A DNA stretch of 64,000 nt from Megalonaias nervosa (GCA_016617855.1 JAECUM010033713.1:17258-81257); one strand, 5' to 3'; numbered from the stretch's first letter, positions 23,526 to 35,504 are shown. Notes: a model not told the origin generated them from the letters alone. Numbers and translations: made by a program.

Positions 23526-24191
23526 ATGGATATAATTGACTTTTCAGCGACACGAAAACAAGAGCCAGTAAAGCACCATCCAGCGTTACCAAATTCTATC
23601 AGAATGATTATAATAGGCCCGTCCGGAAGTGGAAAAACGCAATTATTACTTAATCTAATAATGGGATGGCTGAAGTGGGATAAATTGTATTTGATAGCGC
23701 CATCTGTAGATGATCAGCAATGTTACGAAGTACTTAAAAATTTTAATGAAAACGCAAAATTGTTGCATGAAGACAGTGAAGTCATAGACTTTATTACTGA
23801 TATTGATGAAGCGCCATCTGTAGATGATCTGGATGGATTCATTAATAACCTCGTGGTATACGATGACGTCATGCTGGACAAACAATCCAATCCAGCTTGG
23901 ATATTTTCACGAGGCCGTCACAAAAACACAGACGTGATTTATGTTACACAGCGTTATACACAAATTCCAAAAGTGATCAGGGATAACTGTAACATTTTAG
24001 TTGTGTTCAGCGGAGTTGATAATCATACGCTGCAAAATATTTATTATACTTGGTGTTCTGGGGACATGGACATGAACAAATTTTAAAATTTCTTTTCAAA
24101 AGCACAAGCTGCTCCCTTTGATTTTGTAACAATAAATTTACATGATCCGAGGTCAAGATATCGTAACGGACTTGATACAATTTTTGGATAA
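23526..24191 (+). pseudogene. A32/FtsK-HerA-type DNA packaging ATPase, in-frame stop near the C-terminus
   Basis: The ATG at 23526 opens the frame. Walker A is GPSGSGKT (residues 31-38), Walker B is LVVYDDV (109-115), and a sensor-like VIYVTQRYTQIPKVIRDN follows, all standard for Polinton/poxvirus A32-like ATPases that pump the genome into capsids. A TAA at 24084-24086 (codon 187) ends the annotated ORF. The same frame then stays open for 34 more codons to a TAA at 24189-24191. That extension contains FDFVTINLHDPRSRY, which fits the expected conserved C-terminus of the family. So this is a point nonsense mutation, not a natural end. The gene ends 7 bases before the right TIR. The nucleotide-binding part is intact; loss of the C-terminus probably damages the product unless readthrough occurs. 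Confidence 0.9.
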
Positions 24192-24198
24192 AAACCAT

Positions 24199-24382
24199 AG
24201 CAGCAGAGAGGGTGGACGACATACGCGTAGTGACCAGCACGTGAAAAAATCAGAAAAAATCTGGTCAATTAGAGAAGTTTTCATTATTAATGCAAAAACT
24301 TCTTTTTTCAGCCTTCGTAGGAACCCTTAAATTTCAAAAATAAGGTCTCTACAAAGTTGTAGGGTTCACCCTCTCTGCTGCT
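24199..24382 (-). repeat. right terminal inverted repeat (184 bp)
   Basis: The inverse of this segment matches 14809-14981: the same outer 22 bases, the same GTAGAGACCTTAT block and the same GAAGTTTTT/AAAACTTC stem. Its inner end AGCAGCAGAGAGGGTG (24199-24214) mirrors its outer end, so it is also a foldback. It differs from the left copy by substitutions and about 11 bp of indels, mainly in the inner half (24225-24260). Confidence 0.95.
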
Positions 24383-26029
24383 CAGGTACATGAACCTTTT
24401 GACCTACTGTATTACTGAAAATAAATGTTGTATGGCCAAACTGATTGTTAAGTACCACATTACATTATTAAAATTATTCCCACCCTCACCATAAAAGTAG
24501 CAGTAACACAATATCCGTCACTATTGTCTTGCCGAATTTGCCCGATCAAAGGGAGAATGCTGGCCTAAAAAAAAAAATAGCATAAAATTGATACACTCAC
24601 CATTATGGTAGGTGTGTTCACTACTTAAAGTTGGTGGTAGATTAGGCCACATTATATACCATAACTCTTGGTCCCAAGGTAAAAAAAAAAAAGTACGTTC
24701 ACTCGGAGGTAAAATAAGTACGAAAAAGTATGCGACTGCAAAAATGCGATCCTCCAATGACGAATGAGTTTGATAAGCACATGAAGCAGCCTAGCAATTG
24801 CACTCACATCACTGGCTTTAATTCTCATAAAGAAAAGGCCCCTGTCAGTGAGGACAATCCACTTGGAAACGGTGGATGCTAAAATATTAGTGGAACCCCT
24901 TCCTACCATTTCTTATCTGTTTAGATGCAGTTAAATAGAACCATAAAGCTCATGGGGATAAATATCTGTCTTGATAATCCACTGCACAGACACGACCGTG
25001 ACTGTGGATTTCAATTGGAAGTGTAGTTATGAATGTCAGCTGGTTTATCGCGAGGAACTCACATTTGCAAAGAGAAACGGGCCATTAATTGCCGTTGAAC
25101 CATAAACAGGTCTTTGGTACAGACAAGACATGAAGCTTATTCATACTCGCAGATGTTAAGGAGAGCATTAAGACATTTTTAAGGGTAAGATTGTTGAATG
25201 TAACTTCACCCCACAGTTTATAAGGGGACTTGACAATGGACAAAACACGAAATTCCATCTAGGCATTGGTGAGCATGATACATGTGTCTGCAGCTCAGAA
25301 GACTCAGTGAGACTGAAGAGATGAAAACTGGTGTCAATGTACAGACCGAACATTCTTTCTCTTCGAACGGGAAAATAAAGTCCGCACTGCACTTGGTGAC
25401 AACTAGAAACAGTGCATTTCCTATTGTACCACTCACAGAAGATTCTCCACTCTGCACTGTAGACCTTTTATGTGAACTGTCTCTTTGTCTATATGGTGCC
25501 GCTTGTAACTTTGCTTGAAAATTTGTCATGTCCGACTGATTGTTTGAAATGGTCAATTTTCAAAGCATGGAGGTGGAGAATATGTGAGCTGCTATGAAGA
25601 AGATACCTCTTGTGATGCAACAGCAGGTCTCTCTTAATGACCTGGGTAAATCTAACAATATGTCGAATAGATTGCTGCACCATGATAATTGAGGCGCTGA
25701 GGGTATATCAGAATAAGCTGAGCAGTGATAGTACTACCTTTATGGAAAACATTTGGAATAGTTCTGAAGGGTGTGAAGGCATAAGCAAACGAATGATCCC
25801 ACCCTAGACTGAAAGTGTCCACTGCTCCCTGATTACACGCACCCAAATTTTAACAGAGACATTGGTTCAGTCTGGCACGGAGACCCCACTCAATCAATCC
25901 AACCTAAGATCTCTTGGATAGATTATGCCAGAATATTTCATTTCCCAGAATATCGTGAACCCAGAAGGTAATCTTCTCTGATGGTGCCCAGTGAAAAAGG
26001 TTCGAAACCTCAACGCAGAAGAGAATGAT

Positions 26030-26195
26030 GTATGTATCTAGTACTTTACCGTACCTCAGCATAAAAGTGGTTATGCAGTGCCAACAAAAGGTTATGGACC
26101 AAAAATGTAAAACTGAATTGCGCAAAAAAGAAATAAATGTCAAGCTAAGCACATAAAGATATATAAAACATAAAGGTGTAAACATTCTGTAAAAC
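26030..26195 (+). repeat. dispersed repeat family X, copy 1
   Basis: The copy contains 'TACCTCAGCA.AAAA', 'GCAGTGCCAA', 'AAGGTT' and 'GAATTGC', followed by an A-rich 'GTAAACATTCTGTAAAA' end. The same order of blocks occurs at 26915-27140 and, interrupted by a transposon, at 44530-44608 plus 49601-49760. Confidence 0.6.
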
Positions 26196-26914
26196 AGCCA
26201 GATCGGGTCAAGTGTTGAGGTTTTTTTTTATTTCCAAAATTTCAAAAGGACCCCGACATTCCTTGAAAGGGCACTAAAGCAAAAATCTGTGTATATTTAC
26301 TCAAAGTGTGCATAATACCCAATAAACGTGCACAAGAATAAAACGATTGTCACATTTCAAGTGACAAGTGATGGTACGTTTGTTTGCATGTACATTTTTT
26401 ACTTGAGCGTCTGAGGGAAGAAGACTGGGCCATCTCTCCCCTCTTCTCTTTGATGCCACAACCGGACCTGCAACATCAGTACTGCAATGAGACCAAAGTC
26501 TGGGCATTCATGGCATCAATAAATGCAACGGACAATTCATTTCTATGAAATGGGTATCCCAACATTTCTCCCCCAACCCCGTTTTACAAGAGGTCCTAGG
26601 AAGAAGGGATACATTATATATGCAGACTCCCTGTCAGACTCCCTGTCCCAATTTTAAAAATTTTTTATTGGTAGCATCGTGACTGGGGGACTTATAAAGA
26701 TCTCTGCTCTCCCCTTTCAGGGTGGTCCAATCTGGTCTGACTGCACTGGGCTAAGGGCTTTGACAGGGTGCTGCTCCTATAAGGCTCCTGGATTGAAGTT
26801 CCCTCACTCAGTCAGTTCCGTGAGACCAATAATATATTTTGATAATTCAAAGTAGTGGGAGTTGTCCTTGAGGACATAAAAATTATTTGGTGTGCTAGAT
26901 GCAGAAATTGCATA

Positions 26915-27140
26915 AGTATGTTTGTATTAGCATTTAACAGTACCTCAGCACAAAAAATGGCTATACAGTGCCAATTAAAAGTAAGGTTCAAAAACTAAAA
27001 ATGAAGAATTGCACACAAATTTAGGAAGATAAAACACTTCCAAATATATGTAAACATGAAGTACAAGAAGATGAAATATGAAAGGTAAAGATGTTAAAAT
27101 TCTGTAAAAGATATACTGAATAAAAGTTAAAACTTAGCAT
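26915..27140 (+). repeat. dispersed repeat family X, copy 2 (uninterrupted)
   Basis: 'TACAGTGCCAATTAAAAGTA', 'AAGGTTC', 'AAAAATGAAGAATTGCAC' and 'TTAGGAAGATAAA' follow each other without a gap. This copy shows the ancestral, uninterrupted state of the site that is split by the 4.99-kb element at 44609-49600. Confidence 0.65.
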
Positions 27141-28129
27141 ATGTAAAATCCTTAAGATGGTATGGTCATTTTGTTTTTTTAAAATAAGTACATTCTCTCA
27201 AAAAGTCCAAGATTTCCTATGGTTGTACATCATACCATTTCTTCATTGAGTTCACTTCCAACTACTTATGTCTCACAGGACAGAAGTAAAAAAAAAAATC
27301 AACAAGATTTTGATCCACTGTCATTGGACATTGGCAAGGTATGGTTGAGGTTCACCCTTCAGAAGGTATTTATGGGTCAGATATGTATCCAATAAAAAAA
27401 CAGCACAGTACCAAGGCATCTCTGTGAACTTCTATACAAGAGATGAAACTCCAATGATACAACTGATGTTCTTAAGCTTTTTTTGTGGCATCTTCATTCC
27501 ACATATTTTGAAAAAATATAAAGATTTGCTAATTTATGTAATATCTGAGGTCAGAATATGGAATATTCCATTCAGAAACAGCAGACTACAGGCAGCTTTG
27601 GCTGCCTTTCATTATTCTTAAAGCCAATTTGACAAGGTAATCAACAGTACAGAATACATTTTCGTGATTGCTCTCACAGTTCATGCAAACACTTGAAATA
27701 ACATACTAATATACACTTGTTTATCATCTGAAATAATCACTCTCTGACAGCCATGTCTAAAGCATAGCAGTGGCAGCCAAGTTGCTATAATAGCTATGAA
27801 CTGGCAAGAGCAATTCAAAGTCTATCATTTGCTTGGTTTAGTTCTCCCTTGCATTTATTTTGTACAAATGGAAAAGCAAGAAACAATATAATAACGGTAC
27901 AAATATCAGTATTTTGCACAAAAGTCAATAGAATTTTCCATATTTGTTCAAGTTTACTTATATGGCAGGGGATTAAATAAGTAATTTCTTTAAAAGTTTG
28001 TATTTTTTCTTAGATCAGAATATGTGTTTATACCAAATAGTGTCCATAGTAATGTAAGCAGTACTAACAATTGCAGGTTTAATGCATTTCCATATTGATA
28101 AGTGACATAAAAACACATGAAAATATGCA

Positions 28130-28372
28130 GTTGTTGTTGTAGGGTTTAACGTCATTTTTCAGCACAAGATAGGCTATACATGGCGGCCAGTATTAATGGT
28201 GGAGGAAGAATCCTGGAAAACCCCAGGAAGAACCACTGACCCATGAGAAGCTACTGGCAGGTTTTCTCACGTACCCATGTTAGCCGAGCCTGAGACTTGA
28301 AGACAGAGGTGAGATGGCAGTGATCCGGAACGGTGAGCGCTTTAGACCACTTGGCCACTCGCGGCCCCTGAA
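28130..28372 (-). repeat. tRNA-derived SINE, copy 1
   Basis: On the minus strand the element begins GGCCGCGAGTGGCCAAGTGG, a tRNA-like A-box region. It ends in an AGCCTATC...GACGTTAAACC core and a GTTGTTGTTG-type tail (forward strand 28131-28142). A copy of the same structure in the opposite orientation is at 51505-51748. Confidence 0.7.
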
Positions 28373-30105
28373 AATATGCAGTCCTTAGTGTAAAGTTCAT
28401 ATATTTTTTGTAACATTAATGCATTTTGTGTATTCCTATACTTTTGTCATCTCAATCAGCTTGATGACCTGCTACTACTCCTGAATGGATGGTCATACTG
28501 ACATGGGATTTTCACTAAAACACTTCTTGCAGTATGTAGTTGGTCTTTTATTTAAATGATGCTAATCTAATTTCTGAAATGGCTGCCTTTGTGACCATCT
28601 TAAAAGTCCTGTTATGCCTACTTTCCCTGAATGGACTGTTGTACCGACATTGGGTTTTCACTAAAACCTTATAGCATGAAGCTGGGCCTGAATGAAATAT
28701 GTGTCGATCTCAACTCCAACATGCCAAGCAAACCAGTCATCTGAATAATCTTGTTATCCTTGCTCCTCAATAATGACTGATTGTACTGACATGACTTTTC
28801 CACTGAAACACTTTGTGTAATATGTAATAAGTCTTGAATGAAATGGTGTCAGATCTGTCCAACCAAATGTAATTCTCTTGTGATTGAGTTTGAAAATTAG
28901 ACCGCCTTGACTTCTGGAATGAATCAGTGGTCAATGCTTTCATTCTGTACTTTACAGAGCTTACTAAACATTATGCCAAAACAAAGGTAGGCCTGCATCA
29001 TATAATTGCTTTGTTTATACAGTTCTGGAGGTATGCCAGAAATCATTTGGTTTCATTAGCCTCAATTACAATTAGTGACGACACATCTGGTCTTGCGATG
29101 TGGAATGAGACAATGTACAATACAGACTATTTACATGTGCGTCAAAGATCTTTTTTTAATACATGATTGAAAATGCCATAATTGTTCTAATTGTTCTTCT
29201 CTAATGAAAACAAAATAGATCTCGACTGATTTTAGGTGTGTATCAGTGAAATGATATAAATGTAGTAGTTGCATAATCCAAAGTTTTTTAGAAAATATAA
29301 TCATGAGAATTCATCTGTTAAATTCAATTTTGAACAATGATTCTCCACCCAATACCTCCGGATGAGTAATGGACTACACCTGTAACAAAGCAGTAGCTCC
29401 TGTGTCAGACATAACTGCCTTGTGTCCACTCTTTTACTGGCAAGTCAACTCCAACTACAAACAAGATAGACCCTGATCTGCTGTCACAAAATGCACTGAC
29501 AATTCATGATCTGTGGCAATTGTTCTATCAAATACTTCCAACATACTGCATAGAACAAGATCTGCTAGTGCATGCAATGACAGATCCGAGTTTTTGTAGT
29601 AAGCAGTTGGAGCTGACTTGTACGTAAGTACAGTATTCTTTTTCCATTGGATAGCTGTTGTGGTTGTTTGAGAACATTTTCACCGGTATATAAATTCATG
29701 GATTGGGAAAAGCATCCTATTCTTCCTTGAATAATAGTGACTCCACAGTAACTGAATTGGCTATAGCAGATGCAATGACAAAGTTAAAAGCACACTAAAT
29801 TTCTTTGCCCCTTCCAGTACAAGAAAAGCATATAGGTATTACAAGAAAATCAACATACTTTAATTACTCAATATTTATTCCTGGTCAAAAGACAGATGAT
29901 TCGAATGGAATGGAGTAAACAAAGATACATTATCAAGAGCTTACATGTTTAAATCAAATGTGTGAAAGCTATGTCAAAACTTTGTTATGCTTGCATATTC
30001 ATTTATGATAGCAATCAAATTTCTTTTGTTTTAAAAACTGAGTGGTTATACCTTGACCACTTCACAAGCGGAATAAAGTTTTTCTTGTACTCTACTTGAG
30101 GAGAT
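28373..30105. other. intergenic DNA, includes a dispersed repeat around 29440-29640
   Basis: Between 29440 and 29640, phrases such as 'GATCTGCTG', 'CATAGAACAAGATCTGCTAG' and 'GCAGTTGGA' parallel 43530-43700, so both stretches belong to one repeat family. No coding region was recognised. Confidence 0.45.
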
Positions 30106-30245
30106 TCAGTGGCTCAGTGGTTAGCATGTGACTGAAATGGTGTGGTAAGTTTGAATCATATCATATCAATCTGGGTTGGCTACCGTGGCATGTCACTGAG
30201 GCAAAGCACTTTATCCAATTGTCTTGGCAATAAATAACCTTCATG
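30106..30245 (+). repeat. possible second tRNA-derived SINE
   Basis: GATTCAGTGGCTCAGTGGTT resembles a tRNA 5' arm with an A box, and a moderately G-rich body follows. No second copy was found in the window, so the assignment is weak. Confidence 0.3.
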
Positions 30246-30426
30246 TTTCTGTAGTATAAAATGCCAGACCACCTTAACTCTACTTATATGAGTGTTAAAG
30301 TGTATGCCATTTTTCCATAATGATTTCATGGGGACTATATTACTGAAATGTTATAACCAACCAATTAGATATAGGCAAATTCAGTGAAATTCTGAACTTT
30401 ATGAATACAAAAAACCAGTTATTGTA

Positions 30427-30718
30427 GTAAAATATGTTTCACCAATGATTACCCATTCAAAATACCTTAGGATAACTGCTACTACCTTGCAAATCCAGCC
30501 CTCCTGGGCTAAATCTTTTTAGGTAAAACGCTCAGTTATATCCCATCTTAGTGGCAGAGTAATCTCCCCTTGACAAAGGAAGTGGCACCAAATCTTGTGA
30601 ATATTTCAATTACTGCTGAACAGAAGGCATGCTGTCTGTATGGATATAACTGGGGGGCAGCTGGGAGGGTGTGTGAGTATTATGATCAGGTAAGTATTAT
30701 TGAAGAAACATATTTTAC
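30427..30718. mobile_element. short TIR element family M, copy 1 (292 bp)
   Basis: The left end GTAAAATATGTTTC is mirrored by GAAACATATTTTAC at the right end. Both ends then continue with an ATTACC/GGTAAG-type block. The internal sequence is unique-looking. Related elements are at 35998-36288, 36631-36925 and 60843-61098. The right end carries ATCAGGTAAGTATT, a strong splice-donor-like sequence facing outward. Confidence 0.7.
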
Positions 30719-30809
30719 TAGTTTTGGTTATTGGTTTCTTTTTCATATATATTACCTGATCATAATACCTTAGGAGAATAGGTAAGAGGTGGAAGGAGAT
30801 ACATCCCCT

Positions 30810-31500
30810 TATCTCAGAGACCATCTCAGGTCCCCTAAGATATGTGAGGCAGATTCTAGATAATCTACTTGAAGAACAGACTCCATATATCGGGGAGTAA
30901 CTTTTAAAGGGAAAAAAAATGTCCCTCTCATATTCGAGTGGAAGTCATGAAGCCAATTCTTTATAAAGCTGTCAAATGACCCAAGAAGGTAACATGCTGC
31001 GCCACAGCTATAGGTCCCACCAGATTGAGCTGAAACTTTTAGGATGAAAGATCTCTGAGAAAAAAGCTGGAAAAGTGGACTTGGATCTTCATCGCACAGC
31101 ATGTTTGACATAACAGTTTTGCTCATAAGCAATGTTTGTGGCGACTGCCCAAATTTAGTGAGCCAAGATGTGAATCAAATTCATTTGGTCAGAGGGGATG
31201 AAAGTGTCTGTATATATAGTCCTTTCCCTCTGTGATGGGTAAAAAGAGGCGTGATCTCACTTGATGTGACAGCTTGGTCCTTCTTAAGTATCACTTCAGT
31301 GCACAGACTGGGTCCTGTACATGACCTTGCGATGAAGTGTCTGGAGTAGAAAAAGTTCCATTACAAAATTCTGATTCCCATGAATGGAAGCCTGTTTTTG
31401 GCAATGAAAGCAGGGGCCATCATGAGTGGTACTGACTCATCTTGCTGGAACTGCATATAGTTCCGGTCCACTGATAGAGCATGTATTTTGCTGATTCTGC
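30810..31500 (-). pseudogene. decayed DIRS-like tyrosine recombinase, copy B
   Basis: On the minus strand, between 31500 and 31230, fragments like CALK followed by YLRRTK and RSRLFLP are split by stops and match the mid part of DIRS tyrosine recombinases. The 30809-31132 ORF then continues with degenerate C-terminal sequence. Downstream lies an STSYLFS-coding stretch that also follows copy A. Evidence is by remembered pattern and is weaker than for copy A. Confidence 0.4.
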
Positions 31501-31509
31501 CTGCTGTTT

Positions 31510-33457
31510 GCTGATGCCATTTAGAGATAATTTCTATTTCTTATTTCTATGTGCATAATGCATGACTGAAAAGAGAGAAAGCAATAATACACACACACAT
31601 ATAAAGAGAGAGAGAGAATAATATTTATTCCATCAGTACTTTAAAACACAAGGTATTCTTCTATTTATTTTATCGAGGTTAATATTTTCTTCAAAATTTG
31701 CTTTCAAATAGAAACCATGATTAATAAATTTAAATACCTCACATCATTAGCATGTTATCATTTTGAATCTTGAACTACCATGAACATATAATAAACTGTC
31801 ACTATCATTCGCATGTAATTTGAGTTTATAAGATATATATGAAATTCACCTACTTACTAGTGTGTGTTACGCTTGAATGTAGATTCAATTGGTACCATGA
31901 TGCCCTCCTTTATTATGGAAATGAAACATAAACCAACCAAATTTTGATGTAAAAAAATACATATATCTTTACAAAAGTTTTCAAAATCAATGGTATCTAT
32001 TCCTTGTTATTATAAACTAAACTGTAACTGGAATATAAAAATGGAATTTGCATAAGAACTTTGGTTCTAGACATATCCCTTGACCAAACTTTGTGGAGGG
32101 CTTACCCCTGAGGTGTGGAAGATGCCTGTTGATTTTTGGGTCAAAATGTCAAGGGTCCAGGTCATTGTGACATAAAGAAAAGTGGAATTTGCAGAATAGC
32201 TTCTGTTCCAGATTAAGTTTCTTGACTAGACTTTGAGGATGGTATAAGGTAATAAAAAAACCAATAGCTTCTGGGATCTAAAAGGTAAGGGGTCATAGTC
32301 ATGGTCGTGGTAGATTTGAAAAGAAGATAAGTGTTTCTTCAAATTAGATTGCCTTCTCCAGATACTGCGGTAATTGAAATCCATTGTTAATCTATTAATT
32401 GTTAATTGTTAATCTACCGGGTCAATCATACTCTACAAGTGCCTACTGAGAGAACAGGACAGGCATATAAATTGCTGCTCATGGGACTCCTGGTTGTTTT
32501 GTTACTACTTCTTACCTTGACCTTGACCGTAACCTTTTGATCCCAAAATCAGTAGACTGTTTGTTTCGTGAAGGCACATGGCTGATAAGTGAGAACATGT
32601 GCCCAAAAAAATATTTTTCTTGTTTCAGTCACTGTGACCTTGACATTTGACATTTTGACCTGAAATTGATAGGATGCTTCCTTAACTTAAGTGTACGCCA
32701 TCCACAAAATGTGTAAACTGTGTAGACAATCCCAGTTATTGTCCAACAACCATTTCTCCTTCTTTCAGTCACAGTGATCATGAATGCTGACTTATTGGAA
32801 ACAAAATCTACAAGATTCTTCCTTAACTGAAGTGTGTGCCATCAACAAGGTTTAGTAATGGTCATGGTTTGTATGTAGGACTAATGATATTGTTTGGAAA
32901 CCATGGTTCTTCTATTAATCACACTGACCCTAAGTTTCAACCATTAACTCTGAAATTGACAGGTTCTTCCTTGCCCCAAGTACAAGCTCTCCACTAGGTT
33001 TGATGGAGGTATGTGCTATAGAATTGAAGTTAGTTATCATGTAGAATTTAAAAAATGCAGGGTCACAACATAATACACACTGCCAAAGTGTGTTGATGTA
33101 AAAAAGAAATCACCAAATCAGCATGAATTAATGCTTTGTCAGTTTCGCATCAAGTCATTTAATGCAACCACTATAATAAAACCATTTGTCATTTCTCAAA
33201 CTTGCCATTTTTTCAAGTGAAGAATTTAAAACAGATTTCCAACAAACTAGATCCACTCTTAATCTAGTTTATCTAAAACAAAGTGATACAAGCTCAGTTT
33301 TTTCAAAATATTAATAAACATTTTAGTCACTATAATTATCCAATTACTTGACGTCAGCTTCTAATGATGTAAATTTGACAGTCTGTTTTATTCTCCTCAT
33401 TACAGAGGGAATGATAAAATAGTTCTTAGATCAATCTCAATCACAATGATGTCTGGA
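31510..33457. repeat. intergenic DNA with bivalve-type 'GTGACCTTGACC' repeats
   Basis: Between about 32050 and 33080, degenerate units contain 'CACTGTGACCTTGACATTTGA', 'TTTTGACCTGAAATTGATAG', 'CTTCCTTAACT.AAGTGT' and 'CCATC.ACAA'. They repeat three to four times at roughly 180 bp spacing. A related piece lies at 35810-35990. (GA)n sits at 31602-31616. No gene was found. Confidence 0.6.
33387..33392 (-). terminator. NCBP1: candidate polyadenylation signal of NCBP1
   Basis: AATAAA on the minus strand lies about 65 bases after the NCBP1 stop codon, which would give a short 3' UTR. A transcript end would be needed to confirm it. Confidence 0.45.
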
Positions 33458-33571
33458 TTAAGATCGTAGAGCACAGAATTGTTGGAATATTTCCAGAATG
33501 TGGAAATCTATATCACTTGTAAACAGCAGACTTTCCAGGGTTTGGATGTACTTGAAAACCAGTTCATGGTG
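33458..33571 (-). CDS. NCBP1: NCBP1 last coding exon
   Basis: TTTTCAG acceptor, then [20 protein letters not shown] and a final [14 protein letters not shown] before a TAA (33458-33460). It is 114 bp, phase 0. The human counterpart ends in a similar 'ILAVFQQFCALQA'. This helical tail belongs to the last MIF4G-like repeat. Confidence 0.93.
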   Translation of the reverse strand, partial: HHELVFKYIQTLESLLFTSDIDFHILEIFQQFCALRS

Positions 33572-34213
33572 CTGAAAAGAAATAAGTATATTTATTGATA
33601 TGTGTATAAAACTGATCAGAAATGGGTCATATATATATTAAAGTAAAAATAGAAAGGTACTCCAAGTTTAATAATATACACCATAGTGCATTTCTATCTG
33701 TATTCTACCTGCCTATCTAACTGTATCAGTATGTCCATCTGAGATTTAACATGATTTACCATAGTTTCTAATTGCCTAATTTACTTTTTCCACTTTAGCT
33801 ATTGCATATTCTGACTTCATTCTCTTACATGTCAATTTGTTTAAAATGGATATGAGGTCTAAACCTGCATAAATTTAAAACAAAACCATGTAGTCACTTT
33901 CTGACACAAAATAATGTGCAAAAAATGAACTTATTTTCGAGGCAGTCTTCCTCTGCCCCTCTTTGCAGTAGCCTGACAGGTGAAAAATCAAGTTCAGGGG
34001 AATTTAGTTTTTACAATAAATACAAACATGGATGGGCATGAGTGCTCCATAAAATTGCATTAAAAGTGCAGATATTGTGAATGTACTTGAAATTGTGGGT
34101 GACAAAACAACTACAATCTGCGATAGTATGAATGATGAGAAATCTGCTCATGTAAATATACCCCACCCCCATGGAGTCTTCAGCGAAAATACATACAACT
34201 CTTCTAAGACAGT

Positions 34214-35235
34214 GTGATTAAAATGATTGGTCAACATGCATATCTAATTATGATGACCATAAGATGTACTAAATATCACAACAATTCACTAAAAACTACA
34301 AGAGTAAATGTATTCACACAATTTTGCAATACATGGTGTACAGCTTTCAATGCAAAGGGCAATAACTTTTGCAAAAATCAAGACAATACAAAGATATGTC
34401 AATAAATGCATCTTTATATAATGATCTTAATATGTACAAAGTTTCAATGCAATTCATTACAAACTGAAAGACAAACTGCACTCACAAGATTATGTCTAAA
34501 CTGCACTCAGCTGCAGGAAAATTCCAACAAAAATTGCAATGTTTGCACCTTCACATGATGACCATAACATGTTTAAAGTTTCTTAGTGATTCACTGAAAG
34601 CTGTGAACTAGTTTCATTCCGAAGAGTCTGTCATACACTGCAATAAGCTTAAATTCAAAAAGTACAATAACTTGTATAAAATTTGGGAAAAACAGTGGTT
34701 TCTTGATAAGTGTATCTTCTGATGATAACCAAAAATTGCATGGCTAGTTCCACTAATAAAGTTGTGTCATATACTGCTACAAGGCAAACTGAGCAATAGC
34801 TCTAATGACATGTGCATCTTTAGGTGATGAACATAATATTTAAAATCTTTCATGGCAATCCATTAAGCACTTCAGGACTATTTGTGCTAACAGGATCATG
34901 TCATGAGTGTGATAAGCTAAAGGACAAAAAAGGGCAATAATTATAACACAAATTGCGGAAATAAAGTTATTTGTTGACACTTATTTTTAGGTGATAGTCA
35001 AAATATTTACTAAGTTTCATTCCTAAAAATCTGCAGGACTAGTTGCACTGATGAGCTTGTATCACACACTGCTGCCAGACAAAATGGGCAGCAAGTCATA
35101 TATAAATTCCAGGAAAAAAATGAGTTGTCAATATGTGAATCTTCGTGTAATGACCATAATATTTACAAAGTTTTAGGGCAATCAACTGAATTTGAAGTAA
35201 CTCGTTGCACTATACAGATTTTATTCCAACTGTCC
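34214..35235. repeat. degenerate tandem array of about 160-bp units (about 7 copies) in an NCBP1 intron
   Basis: 'GATGACCATAA.AT.T..AAA' followed by 'TTTCA.GGCAATTCA' recurs near 34252, 34417, 34557, 34722, 34829, 34992 and 35149. 'GGGCAATAACTT' occurs between units. The family is related in layout to the 'AAGGGCCATAACTC' repeat array at 52.7-53.7 kb. Copies are strongly diverged. Confidence 0.65.
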
Positions 35236-35390
35236 AGAAACATGATTTTTTTAATATACTTCTGCCCCATTAGAGGTGGGAGTATAATAAACAAGACCTC
35301 TTTCATACAGAAACAACGTATGCGAACTGAAGAAGAATAACAAAAGATGAATTGCCATTTCTAGAATTTATAGTAAAAGTTTCTGCTTAC

Positions 35391-35504
35391 CAACAGAAAA
35401 GCTTGCTGTAACCTCTCAATTACCCATTTATACCAGGGTGTGTTGTAGTCATGCCCCTTGCTCTCACATCGAGATAGGTGATCCGTAAGGATCATGATGA
35501 ATCT
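35391..35504 (-). CDS. NCBP1: NCBP1 exon
   Basis: TTTGCAG acceptor; it reads RFIMILTDHLSRCESKG...NTPWYKWVIERLQQAF and is followed by GTAAGC. It is 114 bp with phase 0 at both ends. 'RFIMILT.HL.RC' and 'TPWYK..IERLQQ' are near-identical to vertebrate CBP80. Confidence 0.97.

Larger units (their letters stand above)
14809..24382. mobile_element. Polinton/Maverick-type (adintovirus-like) integrated element, 9.57 kb, polymerase-less
   Basis: The element is bounded by terminal inverted repeats of about 175-185 bp that start AG and end CT, as is usual for Polintons. It encodes the hallmark set: retroviral-type integrase, A32-like packaging ATPase, adenain-like protease and a double-jelly-roll-type major capsid protein. 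It also has accessory virion proteins that I recognise as recurrent in animal Polintons. It is about half the usual 15-20 kb, and no protein-primed family B DNA polymerase is present in any frame. I could not find a clean 6-bp target duplication: a shared GTACA lies a few bases outside each end (14800-14804 and 24386-24390) but does not abut the TIRs. Genes are tightly packed, with gaps of 8-20 bp. It could be called a non-autonomous Polinton or a defective endogenous adintovirus. Confidence 0.93.
24383..28129. other. intergenic host DNA right of the Polinton
   Basis: No gene was recognised. Two copies of dispersed repeat family X lie at 26030-26195 and 26915-27140. ORFs at 25168-25556 overlap on both strands without a domain. 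Confidence 0.4.
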
